A stretch of DNA of 64,000 nt from positions 272,829-336,828 of the forward strand of contig JBGALI010000003.1 of NCBI GenBank assembly GCA_044223975.1. The letters run 5' to 3'. The position numbers and the translations under genes are program-made. The notes beneath the pieces are model-generated. The model was not told the DNA's origin and searched no databases. It saw only the letters and a list, made by a program, of their open reading frames with translations. This document shows positions 23,694 to 32,592 of the stretch, piece after piece (the stretch's first letter is position 1; every line of letters starts with the position of its first letter). The stretch comes from CAZCPB01 sp044223975 (GTDB taxonomy: Bacteria > Planctomycetota > Phycisphaerae > Phycisphaerales > UBA1924).

Positions 23694-26540
23694 TCACAGC
23701 GCCGCGCGGATCGCGACCTTCTCGCCGAACGCCAGGCGGACCTTCGTGGGGTGCGCACCGTGCTCGTCGAAGATCACCAGGTCGTTCTCGGCTTCCTTGG
23801 CGAGCCACGGGGCCGGGAGCAGGTGGCGGGTCTGCGGGCCGACGTCCTTGCCGTCGGAGGTCGACGCGAAGAACGGGCCCAGGTGCTTGCCGTTGAGGTA
23901 GATCTGGCCCTTGCTCAGGCCGCTGACGTCGAGGTAGATCGGCTCGGGCGAGTGCGGGCTCTTGAAGGTCGTCTTCCACCACGTGGGGTGGTGGTGCGTG
24001 CGTGCCGCGGCCTTGCTGGGCTCGTAGGCGCTGGCGGGCGGGAGCTCCCAGCGGGCAAAGGCCCAGTCGGCCTTCTCGCTGACGTTCTCCACGGCCTCGG
24101 TGAGCTGGAGGCAGTCGGCGAACTGGCGGGCCAGTTCGGCCATGTCGCCCACGGGCTCGATCGAACCGTCGGGGCCGAGCGTGTCGGGCAGGAGCGCCAG
24201 CTGGATCGAGTTGACCCCGCGCGAGAGCGCCTCGGCGTCGAGCAGGATCGGGGCCAGCCCGGCGCGGTCGAAGTAATCCAGGGGCTTGTCGTTCAAGACC
24301 AGCAGGCCCCGGGCCGGGAGCGGGCCGCCGCCGGGGGCGCGAAGCGTGAGCACCAGCGGCGTCTTGCGGCGGTGCTGCACCGACCACGTGAGCCGATCGG
24401 AGATCGTCGAATCGCCCTGGCGGACCTCCCACAGGGGCGAGCGGAACGCCAAGGGGTCCAGCGGCAGGCCCGTCTGGATCTCGGGGCGCCCGGCGCGAAC
24501 CGTCTCACTCTGCCAGACGTGCCCGAACAGGCCCTTGCGGTCGGCCATCGACGTGCCGCCGGCGAAGTGCCCGAAGTTCTCGGCGAGCACGACAATCGAG
24601 TCGCCGGGCTTGCGCACGGCAAGGTCGAGCGAATCGACGGCGCCGGGGCCGACGCCGACCACGCCGAGCGCTTCGCCCGCGCGGAAGACGTGCAGGCGGT
24701 CGCCCGACTGCGGGAACGCCGAGTGGCCGCGGGCCGGGCTCTTGAAGGTGAGGCGGTACCAGCCGTACCCGTAGAGCGAGCCGAGCGAGCCCAGGTCGGC
24801 CGGGCCGGCGATCGAGGCGAACCGCGGGCTTGAGCCGTCGACGTACGCCTCGGTGGTCGCCATCGACCACTGGCCCAGGTGCGGGCGCTCGTTCTCGTGC
24901 ACCGGCGGACGCGCGGCGTTCTGCACGCCGGTGGTCACCTTGCCATCGGAAGCGATGCGCGTGACGGAGCGCGGCGAGAGACCCTCGCCCACGACAGGGC
25001 GCCCGTCGGCGGTCAGGCCGGAGACGCCCACGTACACGGCGTCGTCGGTGAAGTACGTCACATCGGCCTGGGCCTGGTTGCACACCACGACGAAGATGTT
25101 TTCGATCTCGATCACCTCGGGCGTCTTGCCCGCGGGGACCGTGATCTCAAGCGGCGAGCCGTTCACCGCGAGCATGGCACGGGCGCCGGCGGGGCCGAAG
25201 CAGACGAAGACCTTCCCCACCACGCCCAAGGCGCTGAGGTTGCAGTAATCAAGACTGGAACGCGACCCGATCAGCACATCGAACAGGCACCACGCCACGG
25301 GGCGGCCGCCCAGCGGCACGGGGAGCGCGACGCCATCGGGGAGCAGGAGCTGGGCGGTGTCGTCCTGCGGGCGAGTCGCGTGCTCATCGGCGAACACGAA
25401 GGCGACGGCGCCCTGCGACCCTGAGACGTGCACCACGGAGTGACGCGGCATGGTCCGCCGGGCCGCGCCCGGCTTCCCCGGCGCGCGGGTATCACGCTGC
25501 GAGGGGTCGATCACCACCGCCTGGTGCTGGGGGCTCAGGCTCGAAAGCACCCGCGCGAAACGCGACGCGAAGGTCGAGACCCGGCGTGCCGCGTTGTAGA
25601 GCGCGCCCGCCGTGCCGTCGGGCGCGAGCACCTGGGCCGAATCGCTGGAGGGGCAGTAGAACAGGCCCGACCCGTCGGCCGAGCGGCCCGTCGAGAACCC
25701 CGTCGCGACGCCCGCGTGGAACGGTCGCAGGTTGTATTGGCCGGCGCCGGCGAGCACCTCGCACAGGCGACGCTCGAGCGTATCGGGCGTCAGGTCAGGA
25801 CCGGGCTTGCGCCCCCACGCGGCGCGCTCGCCCGTCGGAAGATCGATGACGATCCGCGGCTGGCTCGGCCGCACCGTCGCGAGCTGGCGCAGGGACGACA
25901 GCAGGTCGACCGAGCCCGACCAGCAGTCGACCTCGCCCTCGACGCTTTGCCACAGCCGGTTGGCGTTGATGATGGGGACGGTGATGCCCGCCTCGCGGAG
26001 GTACCGCACCAGCTCGCCGATGTAGGCCCGGGCGAGCTCGTCGTGCCCGCAGGTCCACGCGTTCTCCGTCTGCACCAGCAGCACGGGGCCGCCGCGGCCA
26101 GAGCCGCTGGCCTGAAGGTCGCGCACCTGCTCGGCCAGGGCGGTGATGTACCGCGAGCAGGCTTCAAGGAACGCGCCGTTGGCGGTGCGGAGCTTGATGT
26201 CTTTCAGCGTCAGGAGCCACGCGGGCATGCCGCCCAGGGCCCACCCGGCGCCCACGTACGGGCCGGGGCGCAGGATGCAGTGCATGCCGGCCTTGCCGAT
26301 CAGCGTGACGAAGTGGCGGATGTCGTCGTCGCCCTTGAACGAGAAGTGGCCGGCCCGGGGCTCGTGGCGAGCCCAGATCACGGGGACTTCGATCGCGTTC
26401 AGGCCGGCGAGCTTGGCGGCGTGGATGCGGTCGGCCCACTGTTCACGCGGGACGCGCGCGTAGTGGATCGTTCCGCCGACCAGCCAGAGGCGCCGACCGT
26501 CGACCATGAAACTCTGACCGTCGTAAGTGATTGACGCCAT
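23694..26540 (-). CDS. GH35-like beta-galactosidase family protein with altered active-site residues
   Basis: The 948-residue protein opens with the GH35 barrel: R-L-W-L-V-G-G-T-I-H-Y-A-R-V-P, L-R-P-G-P-Y-V, G-G-M-P-A-W-L-L and V-Q-T-E-N-A-W, where Glu159 fits the acid/base residue. Two conserved positions differ: the usual A-E-W after R-P-G-P-Y is A-G-W (residues 98-100), and the nucleophile position before T-G, usually Glu, aligns with Asp233 in V-I-D-L-P-T-G. Jelly-roll beta domains follow to the end. No signal peptide is visible. ATG at 26540 precedes the barrel directly. Whether it is an active galactosidase is uncertain. Confidence 0.85.
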   Translation of the reverse strand: MASITYDGQSFMVDGRRLWLVGGTIHYARVPREQWADRIHAAKLAGLNAIEVPVIWARHEPRAGHFSFKGDDDIRHFVTLIGKAGMHCILRPGPYVGAGWALGGMPAWLLTLKDIKLRTANGAFLEACSRYITALAEQVRDLQASGSGRGGPVLLVQTENAWTCGHDELARAYIGELVRYLREAGITVPIINANRLWQSVEGEVDCWSGSVDLLSSLRQLATVRPSQPRIVIDLPTGERAAWGRKPGPDLTPDTLERRLCEVLAGAGQYNLRPFHAGVATGFSTGRSADGSGLFYCPSSDSAQVLAPDGTAGALYNAARRVSTFASRFARVLSSLSPQHQAVVIDPSQRDTRAPGKPGAARRTMPRHSVVHVSGSQGAVAFVFADEHATRPQDDTAQLLLPDGVALPVPLGGRPVAWCLFDVLIGSRSSLDYCNLSALGVVGKVFVCFGPAGARAMLAVNGSPLEITVPAGKTPEVIEIENIFVVVCNQAQADVTYFTDDAVYVGVSGLTADGRPVVGEGLSPRSVTRIASDGKVTTGVQNAARPPVHENERPHLGQWSMATTEAYVDGSSPRFASIAGPADLGSLGSLYGYGWYRLTFKSPARGHSAFPQSGDRLHVFRAGEALGVVGVGPGAVDSLDLAVRKPGDSIVVLAENFGHFAGGTSMADRKGLFGHVWQSETVRAGRPEIQTGLPLDPLAFRSPLWEVRQGDSTISDRLTWSVQHRRKTPLVLTLRAPGGGPLPARGLLVLNDKPLDYFDRAGLAPILLDAEALSRGVNSIQLALLPDTLGPDGSIEPVGDMAELARQFADCLQLTEAVENVSEKADWAFARWELPPASAYEPSKAAARTHHHPTWWKTTFKSPHSPEPIYLDVSGLSKGQIYLNGKHLGPFFASTSDGKDVGPQTRHLLPAPWLAKEAENDLVIFDEHGAHPTKVRLAFGEKVAIRAAL

Positions 26541-26754
26541 CGCTCGGGGACACTCCCGCGGCATGCCGCGAAGAAGCGGCTACCGTTCGGACTTTGGCTG
26601 GAATAGCCCGCTTCACGAGCCGCGTGCTGTGAGGGGAGCGGGGTTGGCGACTGTCTGAGCGAAGGTCCAGAGGATAGGTCGCTGGTTAGCAACTCGCAAC
26701 GTGCGGACGGAAAGACGGTACATTGACGTCCTCTTGAGGGTATCCGAGGCGGCA

Positions 26755-28569
26755 GTGAACCAATCACAAAGCGAACAAAAATCTATTAAAATACGACCTT
26801 CACTGGCTTTGGCGCTGAGCGTTGCCACGTTGGCCGGCGGCGGATGCTCTTGGAGCGAGCAATCCATCGACGATCAGCTCAAGCGGCTGGTCACGGAGGA
26901 ATCCTCGCGCGTCGGCAAGGAAACCGAGTCACCGCAGCGCCCTGGCCGGCCGGGGGAGACCCCCGCCAGCGCCCTGAGCAAGGACCCCGCGACGACCAAC
27001 CCCGACTCGGAGACCCTGCGGTTCACCCCGGCCGATGAGTCGCGCGATGTGGCACGCAAGCTCGACCTCCTCGACCGCCAGTCGCTGGGCGAGCCGGACC
27101 CGGATATCTCGCCGGACGTGGCACCCGTGCCTTCGGCCGACATGGCCCCGATCGAGCTCGACCTTCCCGGGTCGCTCCGAACGGCCAACCGGTCGTCGCG
27201 GGAGATGCTGAGCGCCCAGGAGCAGTACATCCTCCAGGCGATCCAGCTCCTGGTCGAGCGTCACCGCTGGAGCCCGCGCCTCTCCAACGAAACGTCCGGG
27301 CTGGCGGTGGGGAGCGGCGACGAGGGCAGCTTTCAGAACACGCTGAACCTGGTCAACACCCTGAAGGCCACGCAGCGGCTGCCGTTCGGCGGCGAGGTCG
27401 AGGCGGCGTGGGTCGTCCGGGCCGGCGAGCAACTCCTGCAGGCTTCTTCTAAACAGTACATCCAGGCGTCGGAGCTGGTCTTCTCGGGCAACATCCCGCT
27501 CCTGCGCGGGGCCGGGCTGGTGGCCCAGGAGGACCTGATCCAGTCCGAGCGCAGCCTGATCTACGAGGCGCGCACGTTCGAGCGGTTCCGCCGCCAGTTC
27601 CTGGTGCAGATCGCCGCCGACTACTTCGAGATCACGCAGACGCACGAGGAGATCCGCAACACCGAGGCCCAGCTCAAGAGCCTGCGCGACCTGGCCGAGT
27701 CGACCAAGGCGCGGGTCGACGCGGGCCGCATCAACCCCTTCGAGTACAACCTCACCCTCAACGAGGTGCTGCAGCGCGAGGCCTCGCTGGCCGGGCTCCG
27801 CGAACGCTACATCCTGCAGGTGGACCGGTTCAAGGTGCGCCTGGGCATGTCCGTGGAGCGCCCGCTGTCGCTCGTGCCTGACCAGCTCGAGCTGCCCGAG
27901 CCGGACATCACGCTCAACGCCGCGGCAGCGCTCGCGCTGGTGTACCGCCTCGACCTCCAGAACCAGCGCGACCAGGTCGACGACGCGCGGCGCGCCGTCA
28001 AGAACGCCGAGAACTCCCTGCTCCCCGACCTCAACCTCTCCGGCAACGTGCTCATCCCGACCAAGCCCACAGCCCGCGAGGGCGGCCTGATCTTTCAGCC
28101 CCAGGACCTGAACTACACCGCGGCCATCACGTTCGGCCTGCCGCTGGACCGCAAGATCGAGGCCCTGGCCCTGAGGCAGTCGATCATCGCGCTGGAGCAG
28201 AAGAAGCGCGACTACGAGAAGGCCCGCGACGACGTGGTGGTGAACGTGCGGGCCGCCGTGCGCGGCATCGAGCTGGCCCGGGTGCAGCTCACGCTCGCCG
28301 AGCAGGGCGTCGTCATCGCCCAGAAACGGCTGGAGGAGCAGGAACTCAAGAGCGACCTGGTCGAGCCGCAGAAGATCGTGGACTCCAACAACGCGCTGGT
28401 GGACGCCAAGAACGCGCGTGATCGCTCCAAGACCAACCTGCGCCTGGCCGTGCTGGCGTACCTGCTGACGACCGACCAACTGCGCGTCACCCCCGAGGGT
28501 CAGCTCATCATGCTCCCGGGCATGGAGGCCGCCGCGACCACAGTGCCCCCGGCGCCCGGAACGCCCTGA
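26755..28569 (+). CDS. TolC-family outer membrane efflux protein
   Basis: The 604-residue product has an N-terminal export signal ending in L-A-G-G-G-C-S-W, possibly a lipoprotein site although the residues before Cys are not canonical. The rest is long amphipathic alpha-helix with the OEP-type pattern R-R-Q-F-L-V-Q-I-A-A-D-Y-F-E-I, V-D-A-G-R-I-N-P-F-E-Y, V-K-N-A-E-N-S-L-L-P-D-L-N-L-S-G and L-D-R-K-I-E-A-L-A. It should form a trimeric outer-membrane/periplasmic channel. No inner-membrane pump or adaptor gene is adjacent. GTG at 26755 is chosen because GAGG precedes it; an upstream GTG at 26701 is possible. The first codons are AT-rich. Confidence 0.85.
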   Translation: MNQSQSEQKSIKIRPSLALALSVATLAGGGCSWSEQSIDDQLKRLVTEESSRVGKETESPQRPGRPGETPASALSKDPATTNPDSETLRFTPADESRDVARKLDLLDRQSLGEPDPDISPDVAPVPSADMAPIELDLPGSLRTANRSSREMLSAQEQYILQAIQLLVERHRWSPRLSNETSGLAVGSGDEGSFQNTLNLVNTLKATQRLPFGGEVEAAWVVRAGEQLLQASSKQYIQASELVFSGNIPLLRGAGLVAQEDLIQSERSLIYEARTFERFRRQFLVQIAADYFEITQTHEEIRNTEAQLKSLRDLAESTKARVDAGRINPFEYNLTLNEVLQREASLAGLRERYILQVDRFKVRLGMSVERPLSLVPDQLELPEPDITLNAAAALALVYRLDLQNQRDQVDDARRAVKNAENSLLPDLNLSGNVLIPTKPTAREGGLIFQPQDLNYTAAITFGLPLDRKIEALALRQSIIALEQKKRDYEKARDDVVVNVRAAVRGIELARVQLTLAEQGVVIAQKRLEEQELKSDLVEPQKIVDSNNALVDAKNARDRSKTNLRLAVLAYLLTTDQLRVTPEGQLIMLPGMEAAATTVPPAPGTP

Positions 28570-28665
28570 GCCGCACGGGGTCCCCCCGGGCGCGTGGGCG
28601 TCTACAGTCCGGGCCGAAGCCAACCGGACCCGTCAAGGTCCTACGCAAGCGTGGGGAGTGCGCGA

Positions 28666-29550
28666 ATGTCGTCGTGGGCCAACGCGATCAGCCTGACCGG
28701 GCGGCCCGGTCCGTTCGAGAACCTCAAGCCCGTCGCCGAGTACACCTCGCAGGTGCCGTGGGAGCCCTTCGACGAGAAGCTCCTGAGCGTGCCGATGAGC
28801 GAGGCGGTGGCGCGCGATCCGTACCCGCTGCCCTCGGCCCCCGACCGCGAGGGGTACCACGGCGACCGACACTTTGAGCATTGGCTGAGCGGGCTGCGCG
28901 ATCACCTGCTGCTGGTGAAGCGCCTCGCGCAGCACGACATCCGCCTGGCGCCCGGCGATTCGGTGCTGGACTTCGGCTGCGCCTCGGGGCGCGTGATGCG
29001 CCACTTTCTCTGCCAGTCCCCGGGCCTGGACCTGTGGGGCGCCGACATCAACCACCGCAACATCGAGTGGATCCGCCGCTTCCTGGCCCCGACGCTGAAG
29101 GTCTTCCAGAGCACGGCCCTGCCGCAGCTTCCCCTCGAAGACCGCTCGATGGCGCTCGTCTACGCCTACAGCGTCTTCACGCACATCGACGAGCTGGAGC
29201 TGGCGTGGCTGCTGGAGCTTCGCCGCATCCTCCGCCCCGGCGGGATCGCCTACCTGACGGTCCACACCGAGAACACCTGGGAGATGCTCGCGCCCAACAT
29301 CCCCCTCTACCACGCCATCCTCCGCCTGGCCCCCGACTACCCCGAGTGGAAGCTCGGCCCCGACACGTTCAAGCGTCCCATGGGGACCGACCGCCTGGTG
29401 TTCGCGGCTAAGACCGGCAAGGCGTACAACGTCAACATCTTCCAGACCACCGAGTACCTGCGGACCACGTGGGGCCGGTTCTTTGAGATCGTGGACTTCT
29501 ACCGCGCGGGGGCGAACTACCAGGACGTCATCATGCTTCGCAAACGCTGA
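28666..29550 (+). CDS. SAM-dependent methyltransferase
   Basis: The 294-residue protein has a class I methyltransferase fold: motif I V-L-D-F-G-C-A-S-G-R-V, an acidic ribose-binding position in W-G-A-D-I-N, and the S-V-F-T-H-I-D-E and L-R-P-G-G-I-A-Y-L-T-V blocks. The N-terminal ~70 residues (F-E-N-L-K-P-V-A-E-Y) are not a recognised domain. The substrate is unknown; sugar-modifying or polysaccharide-linked methyltransferases share this architecture. ATG at 28666 follows GGGGAG. It lies 96 bases after the TolC-like gene. Confidence 0.88.
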   Translation: MSSWANAISLTGRPGPFENLKPVAEYTSQVPWEPFDEKLLSVPMSEAVARDPYPLPSAPDREGYHGDRHFEHWLSGLRDHLLLVKRLAQHDIRLAPGDSVLDFGCASGRVMRHFLCQSPGLDLWGADINHRNIEWIRRFLAPTLKVFQSTALPQLPLEDRSMALVYAYSVFTHIDELELAWLLELRRILRPGGIAYLTVHTENTWEMLAPNIPLYHAILRLAPDYPEWKLGPDTFKRPMGTDRLVFAAKTGKAYNVNIFQTTEYLRTTWGRFFEIVDFYRAGANYQDVIMLRKR

Positions 29551-29584
29551 CCGGCCGGGCGGGGCCGCGTGGTAGACTCGGGCC

Positions 29585-31069
29585 ATGAGCACGGCACGGG
29601 GCTTTGCGGCGTGGACGATCGCGGCGGCGTTGTTCACCGGCGGACGATTCGCCATGGCCCAGACCGGGACGCCTCCCGGCGCACCCAAGGCCGCCGCGTC
29701 CTCCGCCTCCGCGGACAAGCGTGCGGCGCTCGAAAAGGCCTGGCGCGACGGCGCCCACCGGCGCGTCGAGGACGAACTCACCGCCGCCTTCAAGAGCGAC
29801 ACGGCGTGGGCCCGCGACACGTGCATGGCGCTCATGACCGGATCCGACACCAGCGCCCGCCCGCTGGGGGCGGTGCTCCTGGCGCGCCACGCCCGCGCCG
29901 CGGAGCTTGCCGCGATGGCAAGCTCCCTCGACACCGTCCGGTTTCCCGACGAGCGGCGCCGCCTGGTCCGCGCCGTGGGCGTGCGCGGGGCCGCCGAGGA
30001 GGACCGCAAGCCGGTGCTCGCCACGCTCCGTCCGTTCCTCCGCGATCGCGACCTGCTCGTGCGTGCCGCGGCGGCGTCCGCGATGGCCGACCTGGGTCGC
30101 CCCGAGGCCGTGGCGGATCTGGCCGGCCTGGTGGACCGGATCCCCGCGTACGTGAACAGCGAGAACGTGGACGAGCGCGAGATTTTTCAGCGTGCCGCGT
30201 GCGGCGCGGTGCGCTCGCTCACGGGCCTACGGCCCCGTTCCGTCGATGAGATCAAGCGCTGGCTGGCCGACACCGCCAACGGCACGCGGGTACCGCCGCG
30301 CCCTGCGCCGCGGCCCGCCGCGCCCCCGACCGACGTGTGGAACGGACAGGAGTTCACCCAGGCCCCGAGCTTTGACGTCTACATGCGCATCGCCGGGATG
30401 AAGTCCGCCCCCGGGGACGGGCCGCTGAGCTGGACCTCGCTCACCAAGAACGCCGAGACCGGCGCCGCCGCCGCGCGCGCGGGGCTCGAGCGTGTCGCCG
30501 GGGGCCCGGTGCACGAGCCGATCCCGCGCCTGTACCTGTGCGATGCGCGCGAGTTCTCGGCGCGGGCCGGCGTCACGTTCTTCCAGGGCGTGACCAAGAG
30601 CAACGAGATCGTGATCAAGCTCGACCCGCCCGCGGCGCTGGCGGGGACGATGGCGCACGAATACGTGCACTGGATCCACCAGAACCTCTACAACGACCAG
30701 CCGCGCTGGCTCTCCGAAGGGCTGGCCACGAGCTTCGCCACGTCGGTGAAGTCGTCGGTGTGGAAGGAGCGGGTTCCCGAGGGCGACCTGAAAAAGATGA
30801 TCGAGCGCGGCGTCTTTTCCGAGCTCTTCAACTGGAACGCCGCCGGGAGCTCCGACGCACGCGAGGCGTCTCGTTACGCGCTCTCCCACGTGGCGGTCGA
30901 CTACCTGCGGTTCGGCGAGTTTTCCGTCTCGGAAGAGCGGATCGCGTTCTTCATGGGCCGCATTTCCCGCAAGGAATCCCCGACCCGGGCGCTGGCCGCG
31001 ACCTACGGCAAGGACACCAAGGCGATGGACCGCGGCGCGCTCGAGTGGCTCGCAAAAACGGGCCAATAA
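29585..31069 (+). CDS. HEAT-repeat protein with HExxH peptidase-like domain (peptidase MA-like)
   Basis: The 494-residue protein starts with a signal-like hydrophobic segment (residues 8-25). Residues ~45-235 are alpha-helical repeats of HEAT type (R-D-R-D-L-L-V-R-A-A-A-A-S-A-M-A-D-L). The second half contains A-H-E-Y-V-H-W-I-H (H358-E359 and H362) and R-W-L-S-E-G-L-A with Glu378 as third zinc ligand, the gluzincin arrangement of the peptidase MA-like/DUF1570 families. It is probably secreted or periplasmic and its substrate is unknown. ATG at 29585 follows the methyltransferase by 34 bases. Confidence 0.87.
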   Translation: MSTARGFAAWTIAAALFTGGRFAMAQTGTPPGAPKAAASSASADKRAALEKAWRDGAHRRVEDELTAAFKSDTAWARDTCMALMTGSDTSARPLGAVLLARHARAAELAAMASSLDTVRFPDERRRLVRAVGVRGAAEEDRKPVLATLRPFLRDRDLLVRAAAASAMADLGRPEAVADLAGLVDRIPAYVNSENVDEREIFQRAACGAVRSLTGLRPRSVDEIKRWLADTANGTRVPPRPAPRPAAPPTDVWNGQEFTQAPSFDVYMRIAGMKSAPGDGPLSWTSLTKNAETGAAAARAGLERVAGGPVHEPIPRLYLCDAREFSARAGVTFFQGVTKSNEIVIKLDPPAALAGTMAHEYVHWIHQNLYNDQPRWLSEGLATSFATSVKSSVWKERVPEGDLKKMIERGVFSELFNWNAAGSSDAREASRYALSHVAVDYLRFGEFSVSEERIAFFMGRISRKESPTRALAATYGKDTKAMDRGALEWLAKTGQ

Positions 31070-31362
31070 CGCGTATTGGACGTGGGTGAACCCCGTGAAC
31101 TGCGCGCATTCTGGGTGCGAATACCCACCGCATCCCACGCGCACGCCGATGCGAGGGGGAAGGACGGCCCGTCGCGCGCAACCCGCGCTTTGGTCGCGCC
31201 TTACACCGTCCGCGACGGCGCAACCCGATCAGCTCGGCGCCGCGATCGACGGCGGGCCTGAGAAGAGGGTCTTTACCTTACGACCTGAAACCGCGGCACC
31301 GGCGAACCGTCTAATGACTGTGAAGGGCACGACGAACGTGCGGGCCCCTATGCGAGTGAGCC
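31070..31362. other. Intergenic region, no gene recognised
   Basis: These 293 bases separate the HEAT/HExxH gene from the small gene at 31363. Short open frames are present on both strands but lack good starts and family features. A promoter for the downstream small gene is expected here; no convincing -35/-10 pair stands out. Confidence 0.4.
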
Positions 31363-31620
31363 ATGGAAAAGAAGAACACCAACGAGTCACGCGAGAACCT
31401 GAATCCCGAGCGATTGTTCGAAGCGGTCGAAGCCTCGCTCCGAGCGATCGAAGAGAACGCCCAGTTCACGGGCGGACCGGGCGCGTACCCGGTCGACCTC
31501 ATGGGTTCGCCGGTGCAGCCCGAGTGCCTGACCCCCTTCACACGCTACGAGATCGAGCAGGCGTGCGAGTTCCTGGTGCGCATGGGCGCCATCGAGTCTC
31601 CCAGGCGCAAGGCCGCGTAA
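31363..31620 (+). CDS. Small conserved-type hypothetical protein
   Basis: An 85-residue acidic-to-neutral cytoplasmic protein with an N-terminal polar start (E-K-K-N-T-N-E-S), a helix (E-R-L-F-E-A-V-E-A-S-L-R-A-I-E-E) and a second helix (T-R-Y-E-I-E-Q-A-C-E-F-L-V-R-M-G). No domain is recognised. ATG at 31363 follows GAGTGAGCC. A strong terminator follows within about 30 bases, supporting a real monocistronic gene. Confidence 0.65.
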   Translation: MEKKNTNESRENLNPERLFEAVEASLRAIEENAQFTGGPGAYPVDLMGSPVQPECLTPFTRYEIEQACEFLVRMGAIESPRRKAA

Positions 31621-31648
31621 CGCGGCACACATCACCGCCCCCTACAGG

Positions 31649-31699
31649 GGCGCCGGGCGGCGACTCTCTCTCCCGCTGTCCGGCGCCTCCTTTTTTTTT
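31649..31699 (+). terminator. Rho-independent terminator
   Basis: GGCGCCGG (31649-31656) pairs perfectly with CCGGCGCC (31680-31687), followed by TCC and a run of nine T (31691-31699). This is one of very few T-runs in the window and fits as the terminator of the small gene ending at 31620. An alternative shorter hairpin, CGCCCC/GGGGCG, lies just upstream and overlaps it. Confidence 0.8.
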
Positions 31700-31713
31700 G
31701 AAACCCGGCGCCT

Positions 31714-32592
31714 CTACCCGCGCCGCGCCGCCGCTCTCCGCCCGCCGCGCTCATCGGCGTGCTGCAGCGAGGTGGTGGCGCACGGCAGGGTGACCGTCGG
31801 CCCGTCCCCGGTCCGCAGCACCAGCGATAGATCCGGCTTGATTTCGCGGACGATGCCCTCGTAGGTCCTGCCGTCGTGCACGAACGCCGCGGGCCGGCCG
31901 GTCAGCACATCGCGCCGCTTCCACCGCTCCAGCAGGTCCAGGCGGGCCGCATCGTCGGCCAGCGCCGCCGAGGCCGCGGCATCGAACCGCTCGGCAAGCC
32001 CGAGGATCACGTCCAGCCGGCTTGGCGCCCCGCCCATGAGGTGCAGCGATGTGGCCGCGCCGCGGATCTCGGGTGGGAAGTCGTCCTCCCGCTGCAGCAC
32101 GTTGATCCCGATCCCGACCAGCAGCAGCGGCGAGCCGTCGCGCGACTCGCCCTTGCTCTCAACCAGCACGCCCGCCAGCTTGCGCCCCGTGGATCGCTCC
32201 ACCACGTCGTTGGGCCAGCGGAGCCCCAGAGCCCCGACCCGCGAAGATCCGCCCGCGAGCGTGCGCTCCGCGGCTTCGGCGGCGGCGAGTCCTGCGGCTA
32301 GCGACAGGGCCGCGTGACGTTCGCGAGCCACGCTCAACGTAAACGTCGCAGTGACGCCCATCCCGGCGCCCGAATCCCACGCACGCCCGAGCCGGCCCCG
32401 GCCCGCCGACTGGCGCCCGGCCAGCACCAGCAGCCCCGGCTCACCCCCGCCGCTGCTCTCAGCGGCGTCCTGGGTCGAACCGGTCTCGGCGAACACCATC
32501 ACGCGCCGGACGAGCTTGAGCGGCGCCCGCTCGATGAGCGATTCCACCGCGTCGGCCCAGCGCCGCAGCTCAAGGGTGTGGTCAGCGCCCAC
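31714..32592 (-). CDS. birA: Biotin--[acetyl-CoA-carboxylase] ligase
   Basis: The 292-residue protein has the biotin ligase catalytic core: A-E-T-G-S-T-Q-D-A, the biotin/ATP loop G-R-G-R-L-G-R near residue 65, L-R-W-P-N-D and K-L-A-G-V-L-V-E, then a C-terminal SH3-like domain (T-Y-E-G-I-V-R-E-I). No N-terminal DNA-binding helix-turn-helix is present, so it is a class I enzyme without BirA-type repression. It attaches biotin to carboxylase carrier proteins. The start is GTG at 32592, overlapping the 3' end of nadC by 11 bases, so the two are translationally coupled. Confidence 0.93.
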   Translation of the reverse strand: MGADHTLELRRWADAVESLIERAPLKLVRRVMVFAETGSTQDAAESSGGGEPGLLVLAGRQSAGRGRLGRAWDSGAGMGVTATFTLSVARERHAALSLAAGLAAAEAAERTLAGGSSRVGALGLRWPNDVVERSTGRKLAGVLVESKGESRDGSPLLLVGIGINVLQREDDFPPEIRGAATSLHLMGGAPSRLDVILGLAERFDAAASAALADDAARLDLLERWKRRDVLTGRPAAFVHDGRTYEGIVREIKPDLSLVLRTGDGPTVTLPCATTSLQHADERGGRRAAARRG

